This document shows positions 38,598 through 48,387 of a stretch of 64,000 bases of DNA, piece by piece (the first letter of the stretch is position 1; every line of letters begins with the position of its first letter). Source of the DNA: Methylobacterium oryzihabitans (lineage in GTDB: Bacteria; Pseudomonadota; Alphaproteobacteria; Rhizobiales; Beijerinckiaceae); contig NZ_SACP01000006.1 of NCBI RefSeq assembly GCF_004004555.2, positions 62,001 to 126,000 of the forward strand. The letters are read 5' to 3'. Both the position numbers and the translations under genes were made by a program. Below the pieces are notes generated by a model, which was given only the letters and a program-made list of their open reading frames with translations, was not told where the DNA came from and made no database searches.

Positions 38598-41500
38598 CGG
38601 CCCGCATCCCCTCCAGCATCGCCATGTAGCGCGGCAGGTCGTAGGCCCGCACCAGCCCGCGCAGCTCGGCGACGAACGGCTCGGGCGACTCCTCCTCGAT
38701 CTCGGCGAGCTTGGCCTCGATGCCGCGGACGTGGCCGATCCGCCCGAGCCGGATCAGCTCGGCGACCTGCTCGGGGCGCGCCCGCGCCGGGCCGGGGCGG
38801 GCCGGCGGCGCCTCCGGGCCGGTCCAGTCGAGCCCGAGCAGGCCCTGGATGCACGACAGCAGGTCGCGCAGGTCGAAGGGCTTCGGGATCATCGCGTCGT
38901 GGGGCGCGTCCTCGCCGCGCTGCGGGCTGATCTCGTGCACGTTGGCCGACATCATCGCGATGCGGGCCGGGCCGTGGCCGGTGGCCCTGAGCGCACGGGC
39001 CAGCTCCCAGCCGGTCATGCCCGGCATCGCGATGTCGAGGAGGAACAGGTCGGGCCGGCAGTCGCCGGCGAGGGCGAGGCAGGACGGGCCGTCGGCGGCG
39101 GTCATCAGGGTGAAGCCGAGCGGCGCCAGGATCTCGCGCATCAGCTCGCGATGGGCCGGGTCGTCGTCCACGACGAAGATCGTGCGCCGGCGCCCGGCAT
39201 AGCCGTGGATCGGCGCCAGCGCCGGCGCCGCCCGGTCGGGCCGCTCGATCGAGGCCAGCATGATCCGCAGGCGGAAGGTGCTGCCGCGGCCGACCTCGCT
39301 CGTCACGGTGATCTCGCCGCCCATCACCTGGGCCAGCAGATGCGCGATGGTGAGCCCGAGCCCGGTGCCCGGCACCGCCGAGGCCGCCGGCAGGGTGCCG
39401 CGCACGAACGGCTCGAAGATCCGGCCGAGATCGGCCTGCGGGATGCCCGAGCCGGTGTCCGTGACGGTGAACTCGGCGATCTGGCTGCGGTAGCCGAGCG
39501 CCAGCGCGACCTCGCCGCGGGCCGTGAACTTGATGCCGTTGGAGATCAGGTTGAGCAGGATCTGGCGCAGGCGCTTCTCGTCGGTCGCCACCAGGGCCGG
39601 CAGCGAGGCCGGGCGGGTGAAGCGGAAGGCGAGCCCCGCCGCCTCGGCCTGGGGCCGGCACATGTCGACGATCTGGTCGAGGAAGTCGGGCAGCCGCACC
39701 TCGTTGCGGTGGAGCTGGAGCCGGCCGGCCTCCATCCGCGAGATGTCGAGCAGGCCGTCGATGAGGCCCGACAGGTGCTCGGCGCTGCGGCGGATCACCC
39801 GGATGCCCGACTGCCGGGCCGGCGGCACCAGGGGATCGGCCTCGAGGAGCTGGGCGTAGCCGAGCACGGCGTTGAGCGGCGTGCGCAGCTCGTGGCTGAT
39901 GCCGACGACGTAGCGGCTCTTGGCGAGGTTGGCCGCCTCCGCCGCCTCCTTGGCGCGCTGGAGCTTGGCATCGGTGACCCGGTGGGCGGCGATCTCGGCC
40001 CGGTGCAGGGCGGTCTGGCGGGCGGTCTCCTCCTGGGCGACGCGGCGGCTCTCCTGGGCCAGCACGTAGAGCCACGCCACGACCCCGAAGATCAGCGCCA
40101 TGACGAGGAACACCGCCCACAGGGCGTGGGCGAGGGCGGCGGCGTGCTCGGGCGCCCGGTGCGCGCCCTCGGCGTAGACGAGGCCGAGGATCAGGCCGGC
40201 GGCGCCGCACAGGGTCAGCATCACCCCGGCGTAGCGGCCGAGCCGCGAGTCGATCGCGGCGGCGGCGCGGCGGGGCAGCACCCGCTCCCCCGCCTGCCGC
40301 AACTGGGCGCCGAAGCGGGCGTGCGGCTTGCACAGGTCGCCGCAGCGGGCGTCGAGGGAGCAGCACAGCGAGCAGATCGGTGCCGCGTAGGCCGGGCAAT
40401 AGGCCATGTCCTCGGCCTCGAAGCCGTGCTCGCACACCCGGCAGGCGATCTCGCCGCCGCCCTGCCAGTGCCGCCGCGGCCGGCGGGCGAGATAGTAGCG
40501 GCCCCCCGTCGCCCAGGCGATCAGGGGAGCCGCCGCGAAGGCGGTGCCGAGCGCCACGAAGGCCGAGAACGCCTGCGGCAGCGGCCCGAACAGGCCGGCA
40601 TGGGCGAGGCAGCCGAGCAGCGAGGCCAGCGCCATCGCGCCGATGCCGACCGGGTTGATGTCGTAGAGATGCGCCCGCTTGAACTCGATGCCCGGCGGCG
40701 ACAGGCCGAGCGGCTTGTTGACCGCGAGATCGGCCACCAGCGCCCCGACCCAGGCCGCCGCGACGAGCGCGTAGAGGCCGAGCGTCCGCTCCAGGGTGCG
40801 GTAGATGCCGAGCTCCATCAGCATCAGCGCGATGGTGACGTTGAACAAGAGCCACACCACCCGGCCGGGATGGCTGTGGGTCAGCCGCGAGAAGAAGTTC
40901 GACCACGCGATCGAGCCGGCATAGGCGTTGGTGACGTTGATCTTGAGCTGCGACAGCACCACGAACAGGCCGGTGAGCACCACCACCGCGCCGGGATGGG
41001 CCGTGACGTGGCCGAACGCGACCGCGTACATTTGGGTCGGCTCGCTCGCCCGCTCCGGCGGCACGCCGTGGCCGAGCGCCAGCACCGCCAGGAACGAGCC
41101 GAGCAGGATCTTGAGAAGGCCCGGCACGATCCAGCCGGCGCCGGCGCCGAGCACCGCCGCCCACCAGCGCGCGGGTCCGGTCTCCCGCTCCGGCGGCACG
41201 AAGCGCAGGATGTCGACCTGCTCGCCGATCTGGGCGATCAGCGCGAACAGCACCCCGCAGGCGGTCCCGAACAGCAGCGGGTCGAAGCCGGCGCCGCGCT
41301 CCCCCGCGAGCCCGTGATGCGAGATCCAGTCGGCGAGCGGGGCGTCGGCCTTGGCGGCGATGAAGGCCAGCGGCAGCAGGTTCAGCGCCAGCCAGACCGG
41401 CTGGGTGACGACCTGGAACCGGCTGATGAGGGCGAAGCCGAAGGTGACGAGCGGGATCACCGCCAGCGCGCTGACGAGGTAGCCGAGCGCCAGCGGCAGG

Positions 41501-41937
41501 CCGAAGCACAGCTCCAGCGCCAGCGCCATGATCGCCGCCTCGATGGCGAAGAACAGGAAGGTGAAGCCGGCATAGATCAGCGACGTGATGGTCGAGCCGA
41601 TGTAGCCGAAGCCGGCGCCGCGGGTGAGCAGGTCGACGTCGAGGCCGTGGCGGGCGGCGTAGACCGCGATCGGCACCCCGGTGGCGAAGATGACGAGCCC
41701 GACGGTGAGCACCGCCAGGAGGGTGTTGGTGAACCCGCTCGACAGGATCAGCGTGCCGCCGATCGCCTCGAGCGCCAGGAACGCCACCGAGCCGAGCGCG
41801 GTGAGCGCCACCCGCGCGGCCGACCAGCGCCGCGCCCGCTTGGCGGTGAAGCGCAGCGCGAAGTCCTCCAGCGTCTCGTTCGCGACCCAGCGGTTGTAGT
41901 CGCGGCGGACCGGGATGATGCGCTGGCGTGCGTGCAT
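38590..41937 (-). CDS. hybrid sensor kinase with NCS1 transporter-like sensor domain
   Basis: The 1115-residue membrane protein contains, in order: residues about 20-490, a roughly 12-helix NCS1 (cytosine/uracil/allantoin) permease-like domain (VANETLEDFALRFTAKRARRW; ALEAIGGTLILSSGFTNTLLA; AYAGSIAWSNFFSR); 499-536, a Cys cluster C-x2-C-x11-C-x7-C-x2-CC-x5-C-x3-C; two further helices (about 570-590 and 605-627); a coiled coil; HisKA with His682 (SHELRTPLNAVLGYAQLL); HATPase with N796/N800, DTGSGIP and GTGLGL; and a receiver with Asp968 (LLDIAMPG), then a helical tail. This is a transporter-coupled kinase, analogous to the SLC5-type CrbS/CbrA kinases but with a different transporter family. ATG 41937 is the first methionine ahead of the conserved RRDYNRW. 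It lies divergent from the amide operon. Confidence 0.93.
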   Translation of the reverse strand: MHARQRIIPVRRDYNRWVANETLEDFALRFTAKRARRWSAARVALTALGSVAFLALEAIGGTLILSSGFTNTLLAVLTVGLVIFATGVPIAVYAARHGLDVDLLTRGAGFGYIGSTITSLIYAGFTFLFFAIEAAIMALALELCFGLPLALGYLVSALAVIPLVTFGFALISRFQVVTQPVWLALNLLPLAFIAAKADAPLADWISHHGLAGERGAGFDPLLFGTACGVLFALIAQIGEQVDILRFVPPERETGPARWWAAVLGAGAGWIVPGLLKILLGSFLAVLALGHGVPPERASEPTQMYAVAFGHVTAHPGAVVVLTGLFVVLSQLKINVTNAYAGSIAWSNFFSRLTHSHPGRVVWLLFNVTIALMLMELGIYRTLERTLGLYALVAAAWVGALVADLAVNKPLGLSPPGIEFKRAHLYDINPVGIGAMALASLLGCLAHAGLFGPLPQAFSAFVALGTAFAAAPLIAWATGGRYYLARRPRRHWQGGGEIACRVCEHGFEAEDMAYCPAYAAPICSLCCSLDARCGDLCKPHARFGAQLRQAGERVLPRRAAAAIDSRLGRYAGVMLTLCGAAGLILGLVYAEGAHRAPEHAAALAHALWAVFLVMALIFGVVAWLYVLAQESRRVAQEETARQTALHRAEIAAHRVTDAKLQRAKEAAEAANLAKSRYVVGISHELRTPLNAVLGYAQLLEADPLVPPARQSGIRVIRRSAEHLSGLIDGLLDISRMEAGRLQLHRNEVRLPDFLDQIVDMCRPQAEAAGLAFRFTRPASLPALVATDEKRLRQILLNLISNGIKFTARGEVALALGYRSQIAEFTVTDTGSGIPQADLGRIFEPFVRGTLPAASAVPGTGLGLTIAHLLAQVMGGEITVTSEVGRGSTFRLRIMLASIERPDRAAPALAPIHGYAGRRRTIFVVDDDPAHRELMREILAPLGFTLMTAADGPSCLALAGDCRPDLFLLDIAMPGMTGWELARALRATGHGPARIAMMSANVHEISPQRGEDAPHDAMIPKPFDLRDLLSCIQGLLGLDWTGPEAPPARPGPARARPEQVAELIRLGRIGHVRGIEAKLAEIEEESPEPFVAELRGLVRAYDLPRYMAMLEGMRADG

Positions 41938-42090
41938 CGGCGACGGGACCGCTCCTCGTTGTGCGGCGCAGCAAGGCGCCGGCCGGGTCCATGCACGAAT
42001 CCTCATGCACGAACCCTGCCGCCGCGGCCGGTCGCCCGCCGCCTACCCTGCGATCGAAGCCCGATCCTGCGGGAGGCGCCACCCCGGCGG

Positions 42091-42110
42091 TATACGCAAA
42101 ACAGCGTATA
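42091..42110. promoter_or_regulatory. 20-bp inverted repeat in the divergent amide-operon promoter
   Basis: TATACGCAAAACAGCGTATA has 7-bp perfect arms and a 6-base spacer, 154 bases from the kinase start and 106 bases from the urtA start. The right arm overlaps a TATAT stretch that could be a -10. The best candidate for the LuxR-type regulator's binding site. The rest of 41938-42215 shows no gene. Confidence 0.6.
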
Positions 42111-42215
42111 TGCTGCGCCGCACCACGCCACCTAGCCTGCGAACCGCGTGACGAGGGAGGCCCGCCGCAGAGCGAGGCCGGACCGCACGGGGTCCAGATC
42201 AGGAGAGGACGAGCG

Positions 42216-43475
42216 ATGGCAGAGGGCAACGACCGGAGCCTGGATTCCGCGCTGCGGCGCAGGCTGCTCATGGGGCTCGCCGCGGTGCCGGCCGCCGCGA
42301 TGCTGCCGCGCTTCGCCCACGCCGCCGCCCCGCCGACCTCGGCGGTCAACACCACCGGCCTCGCCGTTACCGACACTGAGGTGACGGTCGGCATCCTGCA
42401 CTCGGTCACCGGCACGATGGCGATCTCCGAGACCGGGGCGCAGCAGGCGGAAAAGCTCGCGATCGAGGAGATCAACGCCGCCGGCGGCGTGCTCGGCCGC
42501 AAGATCAAGGTGATCCAGGAGGACGGCGCCTCCGACTGGCCGACCTTCGCCGAGAAGGCCAAGAAGCTGCTGGTCAACGACAAGTGCGCCGCCGTGATGG
42601 GCTGCTGGACCTCGGCCTCGCGCAAGGCGGTGCTGCCGGTGTTCGAGCAGTACAACGGCATGCTGTACTACCCGACCTTCTACGAGGGCCTCGAGGAGTC
42701 GAAGAACGTCATCTATACCGGCCAGGAGGCGACGCAGCAGATCCTCGCCAGCCTCGACTGGGTCGCCAAGGAGAAGGACGCCAAGAGCTTCTTCTTCATC
42801 GGCTCGGACTACATCTGGCCGCGCACCTCGAACAAGATCGCCCGCAAGCACGTCGAGAACGTGCTCAAGGGCAAGGTCGTCGGCGAAGAATACTTCCCGC
42901 TCGGCCACACCCAGTTCAACTCGGTCATCAACAAGATCAAGCTGACGAAGCCGAACGTGATCTTCACCGACGTGGTCGGCGGCTCGAACGTGGCGTTCTA
43001 CAAGCAGCTCAAGGCGGCCGGCATCGACCTGTCGAAGCAGGTGCTGATGACGATCTCGGTCACCGAGGACGAGATCGACGGCATCGGCGGCGAGAACATC
43101 GCCGGCGCCTATGCCTGCATGAAGTACTTCCAGTCGCTCAAGAACCCGAACAACGAAAAGTTCGTCGCCGCCTTCAAGAAGATGTGGGGCGAGAAGACGG
43201 TGATCGGCGACGTGACCCAGGCCGCCTATCTCGGGCCCTACCTGTGGAAGCTCACCGTCGAGAAGGCCGGCTCGTTCGACGTCGACAAGGTCGCGGCGGC
43301 CTCCGCCGGGGTCGAGTTCAAGGGTGCGCCCGAAGGCTACGTGAAGATTCACCCCAACCATCACCTGTGGTCGAAGACCCGGGTCGGCAAGGCGCTGCCG
43401 AACGGCCAGTTCGAGGTCGTCTACGAGAGTGCCGACCTCATCGAGCCGAACCCCTTCCCGAAGGGCTACCAGTAG
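42216..43475 (+). CDS. urtA: amide/urea ABC transporter substrate-binding protein
   Basis: A 419-residue periplasmic type I binding protein of the UrtA/FmdD/AmiC family. The N-terminal signal has a twin-arginine-like RRRLLMGLAAVPAAAMLP. The ligand-site region reads VGILHSVTGTMAISETGAQQAEKLAIEEINAAGG and CAAVMGCWTSASRKAVLPVFEQYNGMLYYPTFYEG. In UrtA this binds urea; in FmdD of Methylophilus and AmiC of Pseudomonas, short-chain amides. The formamidase and amidase downstream favour amides, perhaps with urea. AGGAGAGG precedes ATG 42216. Confidence 0.93.
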   Translation: MAEGNDRSLDSALRRRLLMGLAAVPAAAMLPRFAHAAAPPTSAVNTTGLAVTDTEVTVGILHSVTGTMAISETGAQQAEKLAIEEINAAGGVLGRKIKVIQEDGASDWPTFAEKAKKLLVNDKCAAVMGCWTSASRKAVLPVFEQYNGMLYYPTFYEGLEESKNVIYTGQEATQQILASLDWVAKEKDAKSFFFIGSDYIWPRTSNKIARKHVENVLKGKVVGEEYFPLGHTQFNSVINKIKLTKPNVIFTDVVGGSNVAFYKQLKAAGIDLSKQVLMTISVTEDEIDGIGGENIAGAYACMKYFQSLKNPNNEKFVAAFKKMWGEKTVIGDVTQAAYLGPYLWKLTVEKAGSFDVDKVAAASAGVEFKGAPEGYVKIHPNHHLWSKTRVGKALPNGQFEVVYESADLIEPNPFPKGYQ

Positions 43476-43490
43476 GGCGCTACGCGCTCG

Positions 43491-43661
43491 AACCCTCCCC
43501 CCTCTGCGGGGGAGGGTGCCCCGCGGATGCGGGGCGGGAGAGGGGATCGCGACGCTGCCGGATGGGGCGCCTTGCACGTCAGCCGAGCCACTTCCGGCAG
43601 CCGGGTTCCCCTCTCCCGGCTCGCTCCGCTCGCCACCCTCCCCCGCAGAGGGGGGAGGGTT
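43491..43661. repeat. inverted-repeat element with 27-bp terminal repeats, between urtA and urtB
   Basis: The ends 43491-43517 and 43635-43661 are perfect 27-bp inverted copies, starting AACCCTCCCCCCTCTGCGGG. Each arm is itself partly self-complementary (CCCTCCCCC/GGGGGAGGG). Inside are further mirrored modules (GGGAGAGGGG and CCCCTCTCCC). Size and ends resemble a MITE or REP/BIME cluster. By forming a large hairpin it could hold binding-protein mRNA at a higher level than permease mRNA. Confidence 0.85.
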
Positions 43662-43726
43662 CGCGTCGGCTCTCTGCATCGCTGGCGCACAGCACTCGAT
43701 CGAACCTCCTATCGGAGCTCCCGCCC

Positions 43727-44653
43727 ATGTTCGGTGACTACTCGCTCGGCGACCTCGGCGCGATCTTCGCCATGCAGGGCTTCGCCGGCCTCATCCTGTT
43801 CTCGGTCTACGTGCTGATGGCTTTGGGCCTCGCGATCATCTTCGGCCAGATGGGCGTCATCAACATGGCGCACGGGGAGTTCATGATCCTCGGCGCCTAC
43901 ATGACCTACCTGTGCTCGACGTTCTTCCAGGCCCATCTGCCGAGCCTCTTTCCGGTCTACTTCTTCGTCGCGATGGCGCTGGCCTTCGTGGCCGCGGGCG
44001 CGCTCGGCATGCTGGTCGAATGGGGGCTGATCCGCCACCTCTACAAGCGGCCCCTCGACACGCTGCTGGCCACCTGGGGCCTGTCGCTGATCCTCCAGCA
44101 GGCCTACCGCTCGATCTTCGGCGCCCGCGAGGTCGGCGTCGAGCTGCCGTCGTGGATGATGGGCTCGGTCCAGGCCACCGACACGATCGAGATCCAGATC
44201 AACGGCCTGTTCGTGATGGCCATCACCGTGCTCATCACCCTCGTGGTCGCCGCCCTGCTGTTCGCTTCGCGCTACGGCAAGCAGGTCCGGGCGGTGATGC
44301 AGAACCGGGTGATGGCCGGCGCCGTCGGCATCGACACCGAGAAGGTCGACCGCCTCACCTTCGGCCTCGGCTGCGGCATCGCGGGCGTCGCCGGCTCGGC
44401 CTTCACGATGATCGGCTCGACCGGGCCGACCTCCGGCCAGCTCTACATCGTCGACACCTTCCTGATCGTGGTCTTCGGCGGCGCCGCGAGCCTCCTCGGC
44501 ACCATCGCGTCGGCCTTCTCGATCTCGCAGACCCAGTCGACCCTCGAATTCTTCCTCTCCGGCTCGACCGCCAAGGTGCTCACGCTGCTCGGCGTGGTCG
44601 GCATCCTGATGCTGCGGCCGCAGGGATTGTTCACCCTCAAGGTCCGGCGCTGA
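43727..44653 (+). CDS. urtB: amide/urea ABC transporter permease, LivH type
   Basis: A 308-residue branched-chain-amino-acid-type permease. It has about eight helices, the family motif FGQMGVINMAHGEFMILGAYM, the conserved loop VGIDTEKVDRLTFGLGCGIAGVAGSA and the C-terminal GILMLRPQGLF. The match is to the UrtB/FmdE branch. It is separated from urtA by a repeat element and followed after 12 bases by urtC. Confidence 0.93.
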   Translation: MFGDYSLGDLGAIFAMQGFAGLILFSVYVLMALGLAIIFGQMGVINMAHGEFMILGAYMTYLCSTFFQAHLPSLFPVYFFVAMALAFVAAGALGMLVEWGLIRHLYKRPLDTLLATWGLSLILQQAYRSIFGAREVGVELPSWMMGSVQATDTIEIQINGLFVMAITVLITLVVAALLFASRYGKQVRAVMQNRVMAGAVGIDTEKVDRLTFGLGCGIAGVAGSAFTMIGSTGPTSGQLYIVDTFLIVVFGGAASLLGTIASAFSISQTQSTLEFFLSGSTAKVLTLLGVVGILMLRPQGLFTLKVRR

Positions 44654-44665
44654 GGAGTTAGGCCG

Positions 44666-45802
44666 ATGAAGCTCCCGACCATCAACGACAACCCGTTCAT
44701 GAAGCCGATGGAGTGGGCGAGCCTCGCCCTCCTCTGCGCCGTGATCTTCCTCGTCCTGCCGCTGGCCCTCGATGGGTTCCGGCTCAACCTGGTGGGCAAG
44801 TACCTCACCTACGCCTTCGTCGCGCTCGGCCTCGTCATCTGCTGGGGCTATTGCGGGATCCTGTCGCTCGGCCAGGGCGTGTTCTTCGGGCTCGGCGGCT
44901 ACTGCATGGCGATGTACCTCAAGCTCGAGGCTTCGTCGGTCGAGAACACCAAGATCCAGTCGACGCCGGGCATCCCGGACTTCATGGACTGGAACCAGAT
45001 CACGGCGCTGCCGTGGTTCTGGACGCCGTTCAAGAGCCTGCCGCTGACACTGATCGCGGTGGTGCTGGTGCCGACGCTGTTCGCGTTCATCATCGGCGCG
45101 GCGATGTTCAAGCGCCGGGTCGGCGGCACCTACTTCGCGATCATCACCCAGGCGATCGCCGCGATCCTGACCATCCTGATCGTCGGCCAGCAGGGCTATA
45201 CCGGCGGCATCAACGGCATCACGGACCTGCGCACGCTCCACGGCTGGGACATCCGCACCGACTCGGCCAAATACATCCTCTACTTCGTCAACGGCGGGCT
45301 GCTCGTCGCCTGCGTGCTGGTGGCGCAATACGTCAAGCGCTCCAAGCTCGGCCGCATCCTGGTGGCGATGCGTGACAAGGAGGACCGGGTCCGCTTCTCC
45401 GGCTACGGCGTGGCGAGCTTCAAGATCTTCGCCTTCTGCCTCGCGGCGGCGTTCGCGGCGGTCGGCGGGGCGATGTTCACCCTCCAGGTCGGCTTCATGT
45501 CGCCGTCCTTCGTCGGCATCGTGCCGTCGATCGAAATGGTGATCTACGCCGCGGTCGGCGGGCGGCTGTCGCTGTTCGGGGCGATCTACGGCACGCTGCT
45601 GGTCAACTGGGCCAAGACCACCTTCTCCGAGTCGTTCCCCGAACTGTGGCTGTTCGGCCTCGGCGCGCTGTTCATCGCGGTGGTGCTCGCTTTCCCCAAC
45701 GGTCTCGCCGGCATCTGGCGCCAGCACGTCGAGCCGCTGCTGACCCGCCGCCCGAAGGCCGCCGCCCCCGCCGCCCTGCCCCAGGGCGCCCCCGCCGAGT
45801 GA
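44666..45802 (+). CDS. urtC: amide/urea ABC transporter permease, LivM type
   Basis: A 378-residue permease. Helices begin at about residue 15, and the typical LivM features are present: CWGYCGILSLGQGVFFGLGGYCMAMYLKLE, the ABC-interaction region KRSKLGRILVAMRDKEDRVRFSGYGVASFKIFAFCLAAAFAAVGG, and a long extracytoplasmic loop (FMDWNQITALPWFWTPFKSLP) typical of UrtC. AGGAG precedes ATG 44666. Forms the pore with UrtB. Confidence 0.93.
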   Translation: MKLPTINDNPFMKPMEWASLALLCAVIFLVLPLALDGFRLNLVGKYLTYAFVALGLVICWGYCGILSLGQGVFFGLGGYCMAMYLKLEASSVENTKIQSTPGIPDFMDWNQITALPWFWTPFKSLPLTLIAVVLVPTLFAFIIGAAMFKRRVGGTYFAIITQAIAAILTILIVGQQGYTGGINGITDLRTLHGWDIRTDSAKYILYFVNGGLLVACVLVAQYVKRSKLGRILVAMRDKEDRVRFSGYGVASFKIFAFCLAAAFAAVGGAMFTLQVGFMSPSFVGIVPSIEMVIYAAVGGRLSLFGAIYGTLLVNWAKTTFSESFPELWLFGLGALFIAVVLAFPNGLAGIWRQHVEPLLTRRPKAAAPAALPQGAPAE

Positions 45803-45813
45803 GGAACGTGTCC

Positions 45814-46587
<774 letters not shown>

Positions 46588-46598
46588 GGGAGGAACCC

Positions 46599-47342
46599 AT
46601 GCTCCAGACCGTTCCCTCCGCCGCCCCCGTCGCGGCGCCCGGCGCCGCCCCGATCCTGTCGGTCACCGACCTCCACGCGGCCTACGGCCAGAGCGAGGTG
46701 CTGCACGGCATCGATCTCACCGTCGCGCCCGGCGAGATCGTCGCCGTGATGGGCCGCAACGGCATGGGCAAGTCGACCCTGATGCGGACCCTGATGGGCA
46801 TCCTGCCGGCCCGCGGCGGCACCATCCGGGTCGACGGCCAGGACGTGACCGCGCTCAAGAGCCACCAGCGGGTCGCCAAGGGCCTCGCCTACGTGCCGCA
46901 GGGGCGGATGATCTTCTCCACCATGACGGTGCAGGAGAACATCGAGACCGGGCTGACGGTCACCGGCGAATCGAAGGTGCCGGGCGACCTCTACACGATG
47001 TTCCCGGTGCTGCTGGAGATGAAGGGCCGGCGCGGCGGCAACCTGTCGGGCGGCCAGCAGCAGCAGCTCGCCATCGCCCGGGCGCTCGCCAGCCGGCCGA
47101 AGGTGCTGCTCCTCGACGAGCCGACCGAGGGCATCCAGCCCTCGATCATCCGCGAGATGGGCCGGACGCTGAAGAAGATCCGCGACGAGCGCGGGCTGTC
47201 GATCGTCGTCTCCGAGCAGGTGCTCAGCTTCGCCCTCGACATCGCCGACCGGGTGCTGGTGATCGAGAACGGTTCGATCGTCCACGAGGACGCCCGCGCC
47301 GACGTCGATGAGGCGAAGGTCGCCCGCTACCTCTCGGTCTGA
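46599..47342 (+). CDS. urtE: amide/urea ABC transporter ATPase, LivF type
   Basis: A 247-residue ABC ATPase with Walker A GRNGMGKST, signature LSGGQQQQLAIARAL and Walker B VLLLDEPTEGIQPSII, which is the UrtE form. A roughly 18-residue Ala/Pro-rich N-terminal extension precedes the first strand. GGGAGG precedes ATG 46599. Completes the importer. Confidence 0.94.
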   Translation: MLQTVPSAAPVAAPGAAPILSVTDLHAAYGQSEVLHGIDLTVAPGEIVAVMGRNGMGKSTLMRTLMGILPARGGTIRVDGQDVTALKSHQRVAKGLAYVPQGRMIFSTMTVQENIETGLTVTGESKVPGDLYTMFPVLLEMKGRRGGNLSGGQQQQLAIARALASRPKVLLLDEPTEGIQPSIIREMGRTLKKIRDERGLSIVVSEQVLSFALDIADRVLVIENGSIVHEDARADVDEAKVARYLSV

Positions 47343-47353
47343 CGGAGATGCCC

Positions 47354-48370
47354 ATGGCCGATTACGAGATCTTCGAGCTCGGCGACTTCGTGCTCCAGTG
47401 CCGGAAGACGTTGCGCAACGCCAGGCTGGCCTACAAGACCTTCGGCACGCTCAACGCCGACAAGAGCAACGCAATCGTCTACCCGACCTGGTACTCGGGG
47501 CAGCATTACGAGAACGAGTGGCTGATCGGGCCCGGCAAGGCGCTCGATCCCGACAAGTACTTCATCATCATCCCGAACATGTTCGGCAACGGGCTGTCGT
47601 CGTCGCCGAGCAACACCCCGGCGCCGTGGAACGGGCCGCGCTTCCCGAACGTGACCGCCTACGACAACGTGCGGGCGCAGCACCGGCTCGTCACAGAGCT
47701 GTTCGGCATCGAGACGCTCGTCCTCGTCACCGGCTGGTCGATGGGCGCGCTCCAGACCTATCACTGGGCGGCGATGTACCCGGACATGGTTCCGCGCATC
47801 CTGCCGTTCCAGGGCTCGGCCAAGTGCTCGCGCCACAACTTCGTGTTCCTGGAGGGAGCCAAGGCGGCGCTCCAGGCCGACGCCGCCTTCGCGGACGGCT
47901 GGTACACCAGCCCGCCGACCCGGGGCCTGCGCGCCTTCGGGCGGGTCTATGCCGGCTGGGGCCTGTCGCAGACCTTCTACCGCATCGAGGCCGACCTGAC
48001 CCATATGGGCTACGCCTCGCTGGAGGACTTCCTGGTCGGGTTCTGGGAGGGGCTGTTCTACACCCGCGACGCCAACAACCTACTGGCGATGCTGTGGACG
48101 TGGCAGAACGGCGACATCAGCGCCAACGAGATCTTCAACGGCGACTTCAAGGCGGCGCTCGGGGCGATCAAGGCCGACGCGATCCTGATGCCGGCCTCGA
48201 CCGACCTGTACTTCCCGCCCGAGGACAACGCCATCGAGGCCGCCGCGATGCCGAAGGCGGAACTGCGGGTCGTCGACACGTGGTGGGGCCACTTCGCCGG
48301 CGGTCCCGGCACCAGCCCGGACGACATCGCGGTCCTCGACGCCGCGCTCAAGGAATTGCTGGCGCGCTGA
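47354..48370 (+). CDS. alpha/beta hydrolase, MetX-like, of the amide operon
   Basis: A 338-residue alpha/beta-fold protein resembling homoserine O-acetyltransferase: nucleophile Ser129 in GWSMGALQTYHW, C-terminal acid in ASTDLYFPPEDN and histidine in TWWGHFAGGPGTS. MetX-type oxyanion residues are kept, but its place between the ABC genes and fmdA argues for an amide- or ester-related role rather than methionine synthesis. GGAG lies too near ATG 47348 and at a proper distance from ATG 47354, which decides the start. Substrate unknown. Confidence 0.88.
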   Translation: MADYEIFELGDFVLQCRKTLRNARLAYKTFGTLNADKSNAIVYPTWYSGQHYENEWLIGPGKALDPDKYFIIIPNMFGNGLSSSPSNTPAPWNGPRFPNVTAYDNVRAQHRLVTELFGIETLVLVTGWSMGALQTYHWAAMYPDMVPRILPFQGSAKCSRHNFVFLEGAKAALQADAAFADGWYTSPPTRGLRAFGRVYAGWGLSQTFYRIEADLTHMGYASLEDFLVGFWEGLFYTRDANNLLAMLWTWQNGDISANEIFNGDFKAALGAIKADAILMPASTDLYFPPEDNAIEAAAMPKAELRVVDTWWGHFAGGPGTSPDDIAVLDAALKELLAR

Positions 48371-48387
48371 CGCCGCCCGCTCCGCAT

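Noticed and set aside
38534..42661. A 1375-codon minus-strand frame alongside the sensor kinase
   Set aside because: It crosses the kinase gene in the wrong frame and runs into antisense of urtA; the kinase frame carries all the conserved motifs.
47354..48370. Calling the alpha/beta hydrolase a homoserine O-acetyltransferase (metX)
   Set aside because: The fold and triad fit, but the operon context is amide use and no methionine-pathway gene is near; a neutral family name is safer.
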